Shown here piece after piece: positions 46,930-56,329 of a stretch of DNA of 64,000 bases (the stretch's first letter is position 1; each line of letters begins with the position of its first letter). This DNA comes from an uncultured Anaerovibrio sp. (lineage in GTDB: Bacteria; Bacillota; Negativicutes; Selenomonadales; Selenomonadaceae), in the NCBI GenBank assembly GCA_934196075.1, contig CAKPVW010000005.1, positions 3,037-67,036 on the forward strand, given 5' to 3'. The position numbers and the translations under genes are program-made. The notes under the pieces were generated by a model. The model searched no databases, was not told where the DNA came from, and saw only the letters and a list, made by a program, of their open reading frames with translations.

Positions 46930-48399
46930 GTGAAATTGTTTGAACAACCTGCCCATGTCCTCCATGACATGCTGGTAAATAAAGAAATAACCTCTCTGGA
47001 GTTGACTCAGGCTGTATTGGCTAGAATTGATGAGGTAGAGGGTGATGTGCAGGCATATCTGACTATTACCCGTGAGGAGGCTCTGGCCCAGGCTAAGGCT
47101 GTAGATGAGAAAATTGCCAAGGGCGAGGAAATTGCTTTCTTGGAGGGTATTCCAGGCGCTATCAAGGATAATATCTGCACCAAGGGCATTAAGACTACCT
47201 GTGCATCTAAGATTCTCCAGAAATTCGTGCCACCATATGATGCCACTGTTATGCAGAAGCTGGAGGCTCAGAATCCTGTAGTTTTGGGTAAGACCAATTT
47301 GGATGAATTTGCTATGGGTGGTTCCACTGAGAACTCTGCTTACCATCCAACCTGCAATCCTTGGAATACAGATTGTGTACCTGGTGGTTCCTCTGGCGGC
47401 AGCGCAGCAGCTGTAGCAGCTGGTACTGCTGTATGGGCTTTAGGCTCTGATACCGGCGGATCTATTCGTCAGCCAGCTTCCTTCTGCGGCGTGGTAGGCA
47501 TGAAGCCAACCTATGGCCGTGTTTCTCGCTATGGTCTGGTGGCCTATGCTTCCTCTTTGGATCAGATTGGGCCTATTACCAAGGATGTAACTGACTGCGC
47601 TCATATTCTTAATATTATTGCTGGTCGTGATGAAATGGATTCCACCAGCTTGGATGTTCAGGTGCCTGATTTTACCAAGGCTTTGGTTCAGGATGTTAAG
47701 GGTCTGAAAATCGGTTTGCCAAAGGAATACTTTGTCAAAGGGATGGATCCAGAGGTAGAAGCAGCGGTAAAGAATGGTGTTAAGGAACTGGAAAAGCTGG
47801 GAGCAGAGGTAGTGGAGATTTCCCTGCCAAATACCGATTATGCTATTTCCACCTATTATTTGATTGCACCAGCTGAAGCTGCTACCAATCTAGCTCGTTA
47901 TGATGGCGTAAGCTATGGTGAACGGGCTGAGGATGCAGCAGATTTGGTGGAGATGATGACCAAGACTCGTACCCAGTATCTGGGCGAGGAGGTAAAGCGC
48001 CGTATTATGATTGGTAATTATGCCCTTAGTGCTGGTTATTATGATGCTTATTATCTGAAGGCACTGAAGGTACGCCGTCTGGTAAAGGAAGATTATGACA
48101 AGGCCTTCAAGGATGTGGATGTTATCATCTGTCCTGCTGCTCCTTCTGTTGCCTACAAGATTGGGGAAAAGATTGCTAACCCATTGGAAATGTATTTGCA
48201 GGATGCCTGCACTGTACCTCTTAACCTGGCTGGCTTGCCTGGTATCAGCGTTCCTTGTGGTTACAACAAGGACAAGATGCCTATTGGCATGCAGATTATT
48301 GGTAAGGCATTGGATGAGGAAACTATCCTGAGAGTTGCCTATACATATGAGCAGAGCCAGTCCTACCATGAGGACAGAGCTCAGTTGGGAGGTAAATAA
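46930..48399 (+). CDS. gatA: Aspartyl/glutamyl-tRNA amidotransferase subunit A
   Basis: A 489-residue amidase starting at GTG after AGGAGG. The catalytic Lys is in GAIKDNI, and the Ser-cisSer-Lys triad lies in [14 protein letters not shown] with [15 protein letters not shown]. Releases ammonia from glutamine for conversion of Glu-tRNA-Gln (and possibly Asp-tRNA-Asn) into the correct aminoacyl-tRNA. Part of the gatCAB operon. Confidence 0.97.
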   Translation: MKLFEQPAHVLHDMLVNKEITSLELTQAVLARIDEVEGDVQAYLTITREEALAQAKAVDEKIAKGEEIAFLEGIPGAIKDNICTKGIKTTCASKILQKFVPPYDATVMQKLEAQNPVVLGKTNLDEFAMGGSTENSAYHPTCNPWNTDCVPGGSSGGSAAAVAAGTAVWALGSDTGGSIRQPASFCGVVGMKPTYGRVSRYGLVAYASSLDQIGPITKDVTDCAHILNIIAGRDEMDSTSLDVQVPDFTKALVQDVKGLKIGLPKEYFVKGMDPEVEAAVKNGVKELEKLGAEVVEISLPNTDYAISTYYLIAPAEAATNLARYDGVSYGERAEDAADLVEMMTKTRTQYLGEEVKRRIMIGNYALSAGYYDAYYLKALKVRRLVKEDYDKAFKDVDVIICPAAPSVAYKIGEKIANPLEMYLQDACTVPLNLAGLPGISVPCGYNKDKMPIGMQIIGKALDEETILRVAYTYEQSQSYHEDRAQLGGK

Positions 48400-48401
48400 A
48401 T

Positions 48402-49841
48402 ATGAGCTACGAAGCAGTCATTGGACTAGAAATACATAGTGAGCTGAAAACCAAAACCAAGATATTCTGTGGCTGTGCCACCTCCTTTGGTGCGGAGCAC
48501 AATACCCATGTATGTCCTGTATGTTTGGGCCTGCCTGGTGTATTGCCAGTTTTGAATAAAAGAGTATTGGAATTTGCTATCAAGGCTGGTTTGGCCCTGA
48601 ATTGCAAAATCAATAATTTTTCCAAATTTGACCGTAAAAACTACTATTATCCAGATTTGCCAAAGAACTGGCAGACTTCCCAGTATGATTTGCCAATCTG
48701 CGAGCATGGGTATGTAGATATTGAAACCTCCAAGGGCAAGAAGCGGATTCGCATTACCCGCATTCATATGGAGGAGGATGCAGGCAAGCTGGTTCATTCT
48801 GGTAATACTATTAAGGATTCTGAAACCTCTAATGTAGATTACAATCGTACTGGTGTGCCTTTGATTGAGATTGTTTCTGAACCTGATATGTCCACTCCAG
48901 AGGAAGCTCGTCTCTATATGGAGAAGGTAAAGTCTATTCTCCAGTATATTGATGTTTCCAACTGTAAAATGGAGGAAGGCAATCTCCGTGCGGATTTGAA
49001 TGTTTCTCTCCGTCCAAAAGGTTCTGATGTGTTGGGCACTCGTACAGAGATGAAGAATATTAACTCCTTTAAGGCTGTTGAGGAAGCTTTGGAGTACGAG
49101 ATTGAACGCCAGGAAGAAGTTTTGGAGGATGGTGGCCATATTATTCAGGAAACTCGTACCTGGGATCCTGATCGTGGTGTAACTCTCTCCATGCGCAGCA
49201 AGGAAAATGCCCATGATTATCGCTACATGCCTGAGCCTGATCTGGTGCCTATTATTACTTCTGATGAAGAAATTGAGAAGTTTCGTGAGAGTCTGCCGGA
49301 GCTGCCTGATGCTCGTCAGGCCCGTTTGGAGTCTGAATATGGTCTTTCCAGCTATGATGCTGGTATTATTACCAGCTCCCGCCAGATGGCAGAGTATTTT
49401 GACGCTGTAGTAGCTGCTGGGGCTGATGCCAAGCTGGCTGCTAACTGGATTATGGGTGATTTGTCCAAGAATCTTAATGCTGAGGGTATTGGTATTGAGG
49501 ACTCACCAGTGGATGCCCAGCGTTTGGGAGAGATGATTGGCTTGATTTCCAAGGGGACTATTTCCTCCAAGATTGCCAAGAAGGTATTTGAGGAAATGTG
49601 GAAGTGCTCTGACAGCCCTGAAAAGATTGTTAAGGATAAGGGCTTGGTACAGATTACTGATACCAAGGCTATTGAGGCTATTGTGGACAAGGTTATTGCT
49701 GATAATCCAAAGGCTGTTGAGGAGTACAAGGGTGGCAAGAAAAAGGCTATCGGCTCCTTGGTTGGTCAGGTTATGAAGCAGTCCAAGGGCAAGGCTAATC
49801 CTCAGATGGTAAATCAGCTTCTGGCGCAGAAGTTGGACTAA
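48402..49841 (+). CDS. gatB: Aspartyl/glutamyl-tRNA amidotransferase subunit B
   Basis: A 479-residue protein of normal length. The N-terminal kinase domain has [18 protein letters not shown] and [15 protein letters not shown] with zinc cysteines; [18 protein letters not shown] is the GatB signature, and the YqeY-like tail ends with [12 protein letters not shown]. Phosphorylates the mischarged residue and hands it to ammonia from GatA. It is followed by a terminator. Confidence 0.97.
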   Translation: MSYEAVIGLEIHSELKTKTKIFCGCATSFGAEHNTHVCPVCLGLPGVLPVLNKRVLEFAIKAGLALNCKINNFSKFDRKNYYYPDLPKNWQTSQYDLPICEHGYVDIETSKGKKRIRITRIHMEEDAGKLVHSGNTIKDSETSNVDYNRTGVPLIEIVSEPDMSTPEEARLYMEKVKSILQYIDVSNCKMEEGNLRADLNVSLRPKGSDVLGTRTEMKNINSFKAVEEALEYEIERQEEVLEDGGHIIQETRTWDPDRGVTLSMRSKENAHDYRYMPEPDLVPIITSDEEIEKFRESLPELPDARQARLESEYGLSSYDAGIITSSRQMAEYFDAVVAAGADAKLAANWIMGDLSKNLNAEGIGIEDSPVDAQRLGEMIGLISKGTISSKIAKKVFEEMWKCSDSPEKIVKDKGLVQITDTKAIEAIVDKVIADNPKAVEEYKGGKKKAIGSLVGQVMKQSKGKANPQMVNQLLAQKLD

Positions 49842-49922
49842 AAATATCTTTGAATTTATTCTGAGATACAAATAGCGGCCATGAAGGGCTTGTATTTTGC
49901 CCTATTTTGTGACCGGGCATGT

Positions 49923-49975
49923 ACCCTTCACAGACACATTGCCATAGTGGGAAGGTGTCTGGAAGGGTATTTGTT
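49923..49975 (+). terminator. gatCAB operon terminator
   Basis: ACCCTTC (49923-49929) with GAAGGGT (49962-49968), and CAGACAC (49931-49937) with GTGTCTG (49955-49961), then a weak T-rich tail. Confidence 0.7.
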
Positions 49976-50234
49976 ATGTTCGCAAAAGTCAATTATTTTT
50001 CGGAAATTTGGTAGTATTTTGTATTATTGCATACTGTATTTTGGAAAATGGATTCAGCCTTGCAAATCAGCATTTACAATATTCTATTAATATAGTAAAC
50101 TAAAGGTTATGTGAAAAGTCTAGATAGCTGTTTATCTGCTTTTGGGGAGAAAACTGGTTATGTGTTTAAACACATTAAGAATTCATTAAAAGGTCGGATA
50201 GGCAGAAAGATAATGTATGAGAAGGAGAGTTGCT
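49976..50234. promoter_or_regulatory. Intergenic region with a 16-bp perfect palindrome
   Basis: No gene seen. ATGTGTTTAAACACAT (50160-50175) is a perfect palindrome 60 bp before the next gene and could be an operator. An AT-rich tract at 50080-50105 may hold the promoter. Confidence 0.4.
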
Positions 50235-50813
50235 ATGTCTGAAGAAGAGAGGGTGTTAGATAAGCGCCAGGAATGGGACTTTATTGTTGCAGGCTGGCCT
50301 AGTGAGGTTTGTAAGGTAGATGTGCTGCTCACCGAAATGGAAAAGGAATTAGACGATATGCTGGAGGTGGCAATTCAGCAAACTATTAGCCGTTGTAAGC
50401 GTTATAGTCAAGAACATGATTATCCATTTACCACTTTTCCATTGAATAAGAGCTTGATTTTTTTTAATCGGGCTGTAGAGGAGCTGGCCGTGCGTGATGT
50501 TCCTGCCGAGGAAAAGGGGGATTTTCGCACAGCGCTTACGGAGAGATTCCTTAGATACTTGGATGAAATGTTCAATGTTATGCGAACCGATGATCAGCGC
50601 TTGAAACTGAAAGTAGCCACTGATCCGGATAGATTTCCGGGAGATATTATTGGTATGGCTTTGATTCATCAGTCAGTGCGATATTTATCCAAATATTTGG
50701 CCAATCAAATGGAGATGAAGCGGTTGGATTATTTGGCTGTCAATCGTGGCACTATCATAGAACTGCTAAATAAGCATGTAACCTTGCTGGATTTGGGTAA
50801 GGAAATATGCTAG
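50235..50813 (+). CDS. Conserved-looking protein of unknown function
   Basis: Not recognised. The 192-residue protein is soluble and predicted helical, rich in charged residues, with no signal peptide or cysteine motif (a single Cys near residue 26, another in the middle and one at the end). AAGGAG (50222-50227) sits 7 bp before the ATG at 50235, in preference to the ATG at 50217. It is 75 bp upstream of aroC and may be expressed with it. Codon use matches its neighbours, so it does not look recently acquired. Confidence 0.65.
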   Translation: MSEEERVLDKRQEWDFIVAGWPSEVCKVDVLLTEMEKELDDMLEVAIQQTISRCKRYSQEHDYPFTTFPLNKSLIFFNRAVEELAVRDVPAEEKGDFRTALTERFLRYLDEMFNVMRTDDQRLKLKVATDPDRFPGDIIGMALIHQSVRYLSKYLANQMEMKRLDYLAVNRGTIIELLNKHVTLLDLGKEIC

Positions 50814-50888
50814 CAAGTTGATTGCTTCAGATTGTCGGTGAAGGGTACATCCTAGAGTAAAGAATAAATCTGTTTAAGAGGTGTGTAT

Positions 50889-52040
50889 ATGTCTGTTTTG
50901 CGTTTTTTGACAGCAGGTGAGTCACATGGTCAGTGTTTAACTGCCATTGTAGAAGGAATTCCAGCAGGACTTGCTGTGGATATTGAGGCTATTAATGGTG
51001 ATTTGGCTCGGCGTCAGCAGGGGTATGGCCGTGGCGGCCGTATGAAAATTGAAACTGACAAGGCAGAGATTACCAGTGGAATCCGCTTTGGGGAAACCAT
51101 GGGTGATCCTGTTACCTTGCGAATTGCCAATAAGGACTGGCAAAACTGGACAGATCGCATGAGTGTTTTTGGGCCTGAATACGGAGAAAAGGTAACAGCT
51201 GTCCGTCCTGGTCATGCTGATTTGACAGGTGTATTGAAATATAATCGGGATGATGCCAGGGATATTCTGGAGCGGGCTAGTGCGCGAGAAACAGCAGCCA
51301 GAGTAGCTGTAGGTGGTTTGTGCAAGGAGTTTCTGGCAGCCTGTGGCATTAAGGTAGTGAGCCATGTTGTAAAAATTGGTGGTGTAGCTGTTGATGAAAG
51401 TCGTATCAACAGAGAAGAAATAGGCGAAGGAACTTCGGAGCTTAATTGCTATGATCCTGTGGCCGAGGAAGCTATGAAGCAAAAGATTCAGGAAGCTATG
51501 GCTCAGGGAGATACCCTTGGCGGCGTATTTGAGGTTATTGTACGTGGCGTTCCTTTGGGTGTTGGCAGCCATATTCAGTGGGATCAGCGTCTGGATGGCA
51601 AATTGGCTGCAGCTATGATGGCAATTCAAGCCATCAAAGGTGTAGAGATTGGAGCTGGCTTCCAGTGTGGTGAGTTGCCAGGTAGTGAAATCCATGATGA
51701 GATGTTCCTGTCAGATGAAGGACATGTTTATCGTAAAACAAATCGTGCTGGAGGTTTGGAGGGTGGCATGAGCAATGGCGAGGAAATTGTAGTACGAGCC
51801 TGCATGAAGCCGATTCCAACTTTAATGAAGCCGTTGCATTCTGTGGATATTGCTCAGGATAAAGAGGTATTGGCCTGCAAGGAGCGTAGTGATGTTTGCG
51901 CTGTTTCTGCTGCTTCTGTAGTAGGAGAGGCTATGACTGCTATTGTGATAGCTCAGGCTATTCTGGATAAATTTGGTGGCGATGCCATGTGCGATTTATT
52001 GGCTAATATGGAAGCCTACAAAGCTAGAGTTCAGGCTTGA
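50889..52040 (+). CDS. aroC: Chorismate synthase
   Basis: A 383-residue protein of normal length. GESHGQCLTAIVEGIPAG is the first signature; ERASARETAARVAVG and RSDVCAVSAASVVGEAM are the others. Uses reduced FMN to turn EPSP into chorismate, the last shikimate step. AAGAGG lies 7 bases before the ATG at 50889. aroK follows 114 bp downstream. Confidence 0.96.
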   Translation: MSVLRFLTAGESHGQCLTAIVEGIPAGLAVDIEAINGDLARRQQGYGRGGRMKIETDKAEITSGIRFGETMGDPVTLRIANKDWQNWTDRMSVFGPEYGEKVTAVRPGHADLTGVLKYNRDDARDILERASARETAARVAVGGLCKEFLAACGIKVVSHVVKIGGVAVDESRINREEIGEGTSELNCYDPVAEEAMKQKIQEAMAQGDTLGGVFEVIVRGVPLGVGSHIQWDQRLDGKLAAAMMAIQAIKGVEIGAGFQCGELPGSEIHDEMFLSDEGHVYRKTNRAGGLEGGMSNGEEIVVRACMKPIPTLMKPLHSVDIAQDKEVLACKERSDVCAVSAASVVGEAMTAIVIAQAILDKFGGDAMCDLLANMEAYKARVQA

Positions 52041-52060
52041 GGAATTTTTGGCAAATAACG

Positions 52061-52110
52061 GAGATGTTCAATGTTCGCCACCTCTTATAGATGGTGAAAG
52101 ATTGCAGCCA
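52061..52110 (+). repeat. Dispersed D module copy between aroC and aroK
   Basis: GAGATGTTCAATGTTCGCCACC-like sequence with CCACCTCTTATAGATGG at its centre, collinear with 11242-11290 including the downstream GATTGCAG block. More diverged than the other copies. Confidence 0.5.
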
Positions 52111-52154
52111 ATGGTTATAAGGTATTGGTAGCTGAATATAGGCAGGGGAATAGC

Positions 52155-52679
52155 GTGAAAAATGTGGTTTTGATTGGCTTTATGGGGACAGGTAAATCTA
52201 GCTGTGGTCGGGCGATAGCTCAGCAGCTGGGATATCGTTTAGTGGATTTGGACAAGGAAATAGAGGCTAAATATAAGATGCCCATTCCTGCTATGTTCGA
52301 ACTTCATGGTGAGTCCTGGTTCCGGCAAAGAGAAAAAGAAATGGTAGCTTATTGGTCCAGCCAGAAAAATGTAGTTATCTCTACTGGTGGCGGCACAGTA
52401 AAAAATCCTGAAAACATGGCTTGTTTGCGGCAAAATGGTAAAATTATCTGCCTGCAGGCAGATGTAGATATCTTGGTAGAGAGAACTGCTAGACAGGGGC
52501 GAAGACCAGTACTGGATGCTAGGGCTGCTGAACTAGGAGGGGACCGCAGGGCTGCTATCAGCTCTTTGTTGCTTGAACGACAGGAATTGTACAAAAATGC
52601 CGATTTGTATGTAGATACCGGACGTTTAAGTCCCTTGCAGGTGGCTGCGAAAGTAAGCGACTTCATTCGTAAGAAATAA
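52155..52679 (+). CDS. aroK: Shikimate kinase
   Basis: A 174-residue kinase. The P-loop GFMGTGKSSCG is near residue 7; VDLDKEIE and the GESWFRQREKEMV and STGGGTVKNP segments bind shikimate. AGGGGA precedes a GTG at 52155, which gives the usual N-terminus; an in-frame upstream ATG/GTG adds an atypical 10 residues. Makes shikimate 3-phosphate. Confidence 0.94.
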   Translation: MKNVVLIGFMGTGKSSCGRAIAQQLGYRLVDLDKEIEAKYKMPIPAMFELHGESWFRQREKEMVAYWSSQKNVVISTGGGTVKNPENMACLRQNGKIICLQADVDILVERTARQGRRPVLDARAAELGGDRRAAISSLLLERQELYKNADLYVDTGRLSPLQVAAKVSDFIRKK

Positions 52680-52683
52680 AAAA

Positions 52684-52726
52684 ATAGCTGACATGCTTGC
52701 AACTTCAAGCATGTCAGCTATTTTTG
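52684..52726. terminator. Bidirectional terminator between aroK and the GGDEF gene
   Basis: ATAGCTGACATGCTTG (52684-52699) pairs perfectly with CAAGCATGTCAGCTAT (52706-52721). T runs follow on both strands, so it can serve both convergent genes. Confidence 0.92.
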
Positions 52727-52729
52727 TTT

Positions 52730-55165
52730 TTAGATGGTTAACCTATTAGATGGTATTTTTTTGCTTTCATATAGATTATGATCAGCAATTTCATACAGTT
52801 CATCAAAGGTTTTGTCAGATTTGCCATCGTAGAGCACGGCACCTACACTGACGGTAACTTTTCTATCCTTTAGCTGAGGTATATGGATGGAATCCAAAAT
52901 GGTGAAGAATTTGGTTACTGCTGATGACAGATGCAGCTTACAATCACAGTCAGTCAGGTAAAAGGCAAACTCATCGCCTCCCAATCGCAGGACAATATTT
53001 TCTGCTCCCATTGCTTCTGTTAGGCTATGGGCTACCATAATCAATACCTTATCTCCAACGCCATGACCATAGTTATCATTGATTCCCTTGAAGTCATCAC
53101 AGTCCAAAATGCCAAAGGCACCAGAACGGTTGGACTTCAATTGAGAGATAATCCTGCTTTCACCACTAGCTCGATTGAGAATCCCTGTCAGGCCATCAGT
53201 TTCCGCTACCTTGCGAAGATGATTTTGCAGAACCTTTTCCTCCTCAATAATCTCATTGACATACAGTACATGAGTAGGTTCACTGCTTTGATTGTATTGG
53301 GCAGGAACTAGGTAACTGCGCATCCATCCCAAGCTTTCAGACTCATATTCCATGGTGATATAAGGCTTATCCTTTAGACGATAAGTCAGGGTGTTGATAT
53401 CCATGAAGCCTTCTAAAAGTTTTTGATATTTGGATTTTACCTCGGTATGAATATACACATCCATGGAGTCAGTCATCTTACGATTGCTGACGAAAATACC
53501 CTGCATAATGCGGTTGCTTTTAATTTCTGTAAATTTGCGTTGTTTGATATCAATATAATAGCAGCTGCTAAATATGGATTGCAGTCCTTGAACGATGCTA
53601 TTAAACTCCATTAGCTCCATATAGGCTGTTTCCAGAGATTGATGTTTCAGTTCAAGTTCTGCTTGCTGTTCCTCCAAAAGGGCAGAAGCCTGCTGCGCAT
53701 CCTGCTGTGCTTCTAATAGAAGCTGCTGATTTTCGTACTCCTTTTTGCGGACATTGGTAATGTCCGTACCAATGGCTGTCATCACAACATGACAATCCTC
53801 AGGGTTCACTGCCATAAGGGCGGTAATGCGATGATAGGTGTCCGTTTTGGCACGGTAGAACTCGATTTCGCAATTACTAATCCCACTGTAAAAATCATTT
53901 AGCAGAGTTTCGCTGTTCCAGGGGAAATTGTGCCGGCCGTTATAACTGATAAACTCTAGTCCCAATACTTCTTTAGCCCTTTGAATAAAGGTATCATATT
54001 TGCAGGGAACTTTTATTTGTTCTTGCTCTAAAAGCTTCAAATAACCATTGCTGACAAAGTCATCCAGCAGCATGCCTTCAGTCAAATCGACGCGATATAT
54101 ATAATCGGCAAAGTACTTCAAAGTTCCTTCAACTGCATCTAGACGATTAGTTACAGCGTAGGCTTTGTCAGCCAATTTCTGACTGGTCAGGGCCTGACGG
54201 GTAACATCAGTAACCACGGCAATAACCACATTGTGCCCGTTGCTAAGGACTACATTCTTGTAGGAGATATTCACATAATAAGTAGTTCCATCCATATGGG
54301 TGATAGAACATTCTACCTCTTCGGTAGCACCTGCACCAGCCATTACTGGCATTTCGCTGATAGGTGGAGTGTCATCCATGAGATGTATTTTATCTCGAAG
54401 AGTCTGCAATGTTAGCTTCTTGTATTCGTTCGCTGTTAGCTCGTAGAGGGATAGTGCAATATCATTCATGTACAAAAGGTCGAAAGTCTGGCAGTCATAA
54501 ACAATCAAACCAGCCTGCTGCATTTGTAGCATTTCATGGTACATGCTATTCTGGGCCAAAGCAAGTTGTAAATCGTCAGCCAGCTCATAAAGAGCATCCC
54601 GACTATCTAATAATTCCTTGTTCAGAGAGGCTAGTTCCTGATTTTGCGCCAAAAGCTCTCGATTGCGTTGTTCAATAGCTAGATTCTGCTTATCATTTTT
54701 GTTTTGCAAATGACAAATAAGCTCATATTTTGCCTGATCTGCCGCATGCTCCGCTGTAATATCTCGTCCAGAGATAACAACGTGATGGGGGAGGCAGTCT
54801 GCTGTGTCTATCAAGGTCACAGATAACCTGAACCATTTTTTGGGTCCATTGATGCAAACAGGCATCTCCAGAGAAAATTCATTTTCTTGGCGATTTAAAT
54901 GATTGCGGATATACTCGGCAGATAGCTTTAGGCGCAATACTGCCTGATAGCTTTCCTGAATCAGTCTAGAGATAAAACGTTCTACTGCTACACTATAAGA
55001 ACCATCTTCTGGAAGTTCCTGAGGAACCAGATCTGATCTGCGGACTGTATAAAACCAGTCATGCTGTACATCCACATAAAAAGCTATCGCAGCCGACTGA
55101 AAGAGAGCTTTGACTGTAGCTTCTACATATTTGTTAAATTTTTCATCTTCAATCCCTATATTCAC
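52730..55165 (-). CDS. PAS-domain diguanylate cyclase (GGDEF)
   Basis: An 811-residue soluble signalling protein starting at GTG after AGGGAGAG. The N-terminal two-thirds contains several PAS-like segments (for example GLIVYDCQTFDLLYMNDIA and a PAC-type ECSITHMDGTTYYVNISY) separated by coiled coils at about residues 155-205 and 475-520. The C-terminal GGDEF domain begins near residue 657 (DGLTGILNRASGE), and the active site GGDEF is intact near residue 727. The RxxD inhibitory site is replaced by GAEN, so product inhibition is probably lost. No membrane segment, so a cytoplasmic sensor. It is monocistronic. Confidence 0.88.
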   Translation of the reverse strand: MNIGIEDEKFNKYVEATVKALFQSAAIAFYVDVQHDWFYTVRRSDLVPQELPEDGSYSVAVERFISRLIQESYQAVLRLKLSAEYIRNHLNRQENEFSLEMPVCINGPKKWFRLSVTLIDTADCLPHHVVISGRDITAEHAADQAKYELICHLQNKNDKQNLAIEQRNRELLAQNQELASLNKELLDSRDALYELADDLQLALAQNSMYHEMLQMQQAGLIVYDCQTFDLLYMNDIALSLYELTANEYKKLTLQTLRDKIHLMDDTPPISEMPVMAGAGATEEVECSITHMDGTTYYVNISYKNVVLSNGHNVVIAVVTDVTRQALTSQKLADKAYAVTNRLDAVEGTLKYFADYIYRVDLTEGMLLDDFVSNGYLKLLEQEQIKVPCKYDTFIQRAKEVLGLEFISYNGRHNFPWNSETLLNDFYSGISNCEIEFYRAKTDTYHRITALMAVNPEDCHVVMTAIGTDITNVRKKEYENQQLLLEAQQDAQQASALLEEQQAELELKHQSLETAYMELMEFNSIVQGLQSIFSSCYYIDIKQRKFTEIKSNRIMQGIFVSNRKMTDSMDVYIHTEVKSKYQKLLEGFMDINTLTYRLKDKPYITMEYESESLGWMRSYLVPAQYNQSSEPTHVLYVNEIIEEEKVLQNHLRKVAETDGLTGILNRASGESRIISQLKSNRSGAFGILDCDDFKGINDNYGHGVGDKVLIMVAHSLTEAMGAENIVLRLGGDEFAFYLTDCDCKLHLSSAVTKFFTILDSIHIPQLKDRKVTVSVGAVLYDGKSDKTFDELYEIADHNLYESKKIPSNRLTI

Positions 55166-55634
55166 CGTATCTCTCCCTAAAGGCTTTGTATTTGTTTAAC
55201 AGATATGCGACAAAACCCCTATGCACAATTTTCATAAAGTCTTTTCTGTAACATTTGTGCTAAATCACAAATGTTTCTGCAACAAAAATAAAGCCTCATC
55301 TGTTGCCAATCTTACTAATTATTGATTGTATCATATAGCAAAACACTATGCAAGACAAATGTACAATTACAATAGGCGTAAAATCCTATTGTTCTCTACA
55401 TTTAAGTGGTAAGCCGAAGAAACCTTTTTCACAGGAATTGAAATCATAAAATATTCATATTATTTTCAGAAAATGGTATGCAGAGCGGAGGTAAGGTCAA
55501 AATTAGCTTTACAAATGTCTTTCAATATAATATACTTTCGTATGCTGTTTGCAGGAGGTTGGGATTTTGATTTGAATAACATCCTTGAAGCAGGCATAGA
55601 ATAAGCATATAGTTTAGATAGGTGTGGATTTTTC
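55166..55634. other. Divergent intergenic region with operator-like inverted repeat
   Basis: No gene seen. AACATTTGTG (55250-55259) and CACAAATGTT (55266-55275) are perfect 10-base arms about 85 bp upstream of the GGDEF start. For the rightward gene, TTTACA (55508-55513), 17 bp, TATACT (55531-55536) is a likely promoter. Confidence 0.5.
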
Positions 55635-55799
55635 ATGAAAAGAGAGGATATGGGACAGCTTCGTCAGGCCAAGGGATTCAGTATGGATATGATGGCAGAT
55701 TTTTTGGGTGAGACATTGGAGCGGTATGCTGAGCTGGAGTTTGGTTTGCGACAGCCTACATCTGAGGAAAAGGTGGTTTTGGAAGCTATTTTTCGCTAA
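55635..55799 (+). CDS. Mini XRE-like HTH protein 1 (54 residues)
   Basis: A 54-residue open frame resembling a single Cro/C1-type helix-turn-helix: LRQAKGFSMDMMADFLG, then YAELEFGLRQPT, the pattern of XRE helices 2-4. Helix 5 and any effector domain are missing or very short. It is similar along most of its length to the next small gene (LRQ...FS-DMMA...Y-ELE...R...T-EE...LE), so the two are paralogues. The ribosome binding site is weak (GGTGTGG upstream). Possibly a small DNA-binding regulator or an anti-regulator. Confidence 0.65.
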   Translation: MKREDMGQLRQAKGFSMDMMADFLGETLERYAELEFGLRQPTSEEKVVLEAIFR

Positions 55800-55853
55800 A
55801 AGATTAGTAAATAATATACTGATGGATGTTTAATAAATAATTAGGATATATTA

Positions 55854-55882
55854 TTGCATTTTTATATGCATGCTGTTATAAT
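55854..55882 (+). promoter_or_regulatory. Promoter of the second mini-HTH gene
   Basis: TTGCAT (55854-55859), 17 bp, TATAAT (55877-55882). Confidence 0.75.
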
Positions 55883-55959
55883 AGTCGTTGCAACCCATGT
55901 TGTGGCGGCTGTTTTTTTCAGGCAGCTGTTGAACATGCTTTTTGAAAGGGGGCTGGGTC

Positions 55960-56142
55960 ATGGTAGGATCTATCCTAAATGCTATCAGGCAGCAGTGTTC
56001 ATTCTCTGCTGATATGATGGCAGCAGCCCTCTGTCTGCAACGCCGGGAATATGATGAACTGGAGCTTGACAGACGGATGGCCACCGCCGAAGAGCGCCTG
56101 CTTGTTGAGAGTATGTGCGCCAATCTCTGCATTGTCTACTGA
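55960..56142 (+). CDS. Mini XRE-like HTH protein 2 (60 residues)
   Basis: A 60-residue protein with AAAGGGGG 7 bases before the ATG. It matches its upstream neighbour in order and spacing: IRQQCSFSADMMAAAL, then YDELELDRRMATAEERLLVESM. The HTH helices are recognisable but key turn residues differ (AALCLQR in place of ADFLGE), so DNA binding may be altered. It has its own promoter and terminator, and precedes the RpoA-like gene by 187 bp. The function is not known. Confidence 0.65.
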   Translation: MVGSILNAIRQQCSFSADMMAAALCLQRREYDELELDRRMATAEERLLVESMCANLCIVY

Positions 56143-56170
56143 TATTTTCTGGTAGACTGTGCAAAAAACT

Positions 56171-56224
56171 GGACGCAATAGAGTTGGTATGAGGACGTAC
56201 GGCACTGTTTGCGTCCCTTTTTTT
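56171..56224 (+). terminator. Terminator of the second mini-HTH gene
   Basis: GGACGCAA (56171-56178) pairs with TTGCGTCC (56209-56216), followed by seven T. Confidence 0.75.
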
Positions 56225-56255
56225 GTAATAAATTATTTTGAAATATACAAATCTA

Positions 56256-56284
56256 TTGCAAAATATTTGATATTGTTGTAAAAT
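56256..56284 (+). promoter_or_regulatory. Promoter of the RpoA-like gene
   Basis: TTGCAA (56256-56261), 17 bp, TAAAAT (56279-56284), 46 bp before the start codon. Confidence 0.65.
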
Positions 56285-56329
56285 GTAGAGTACGCAAAAA
56301 ATGATATTTTATCCGAGAGGAGTTTTTAC

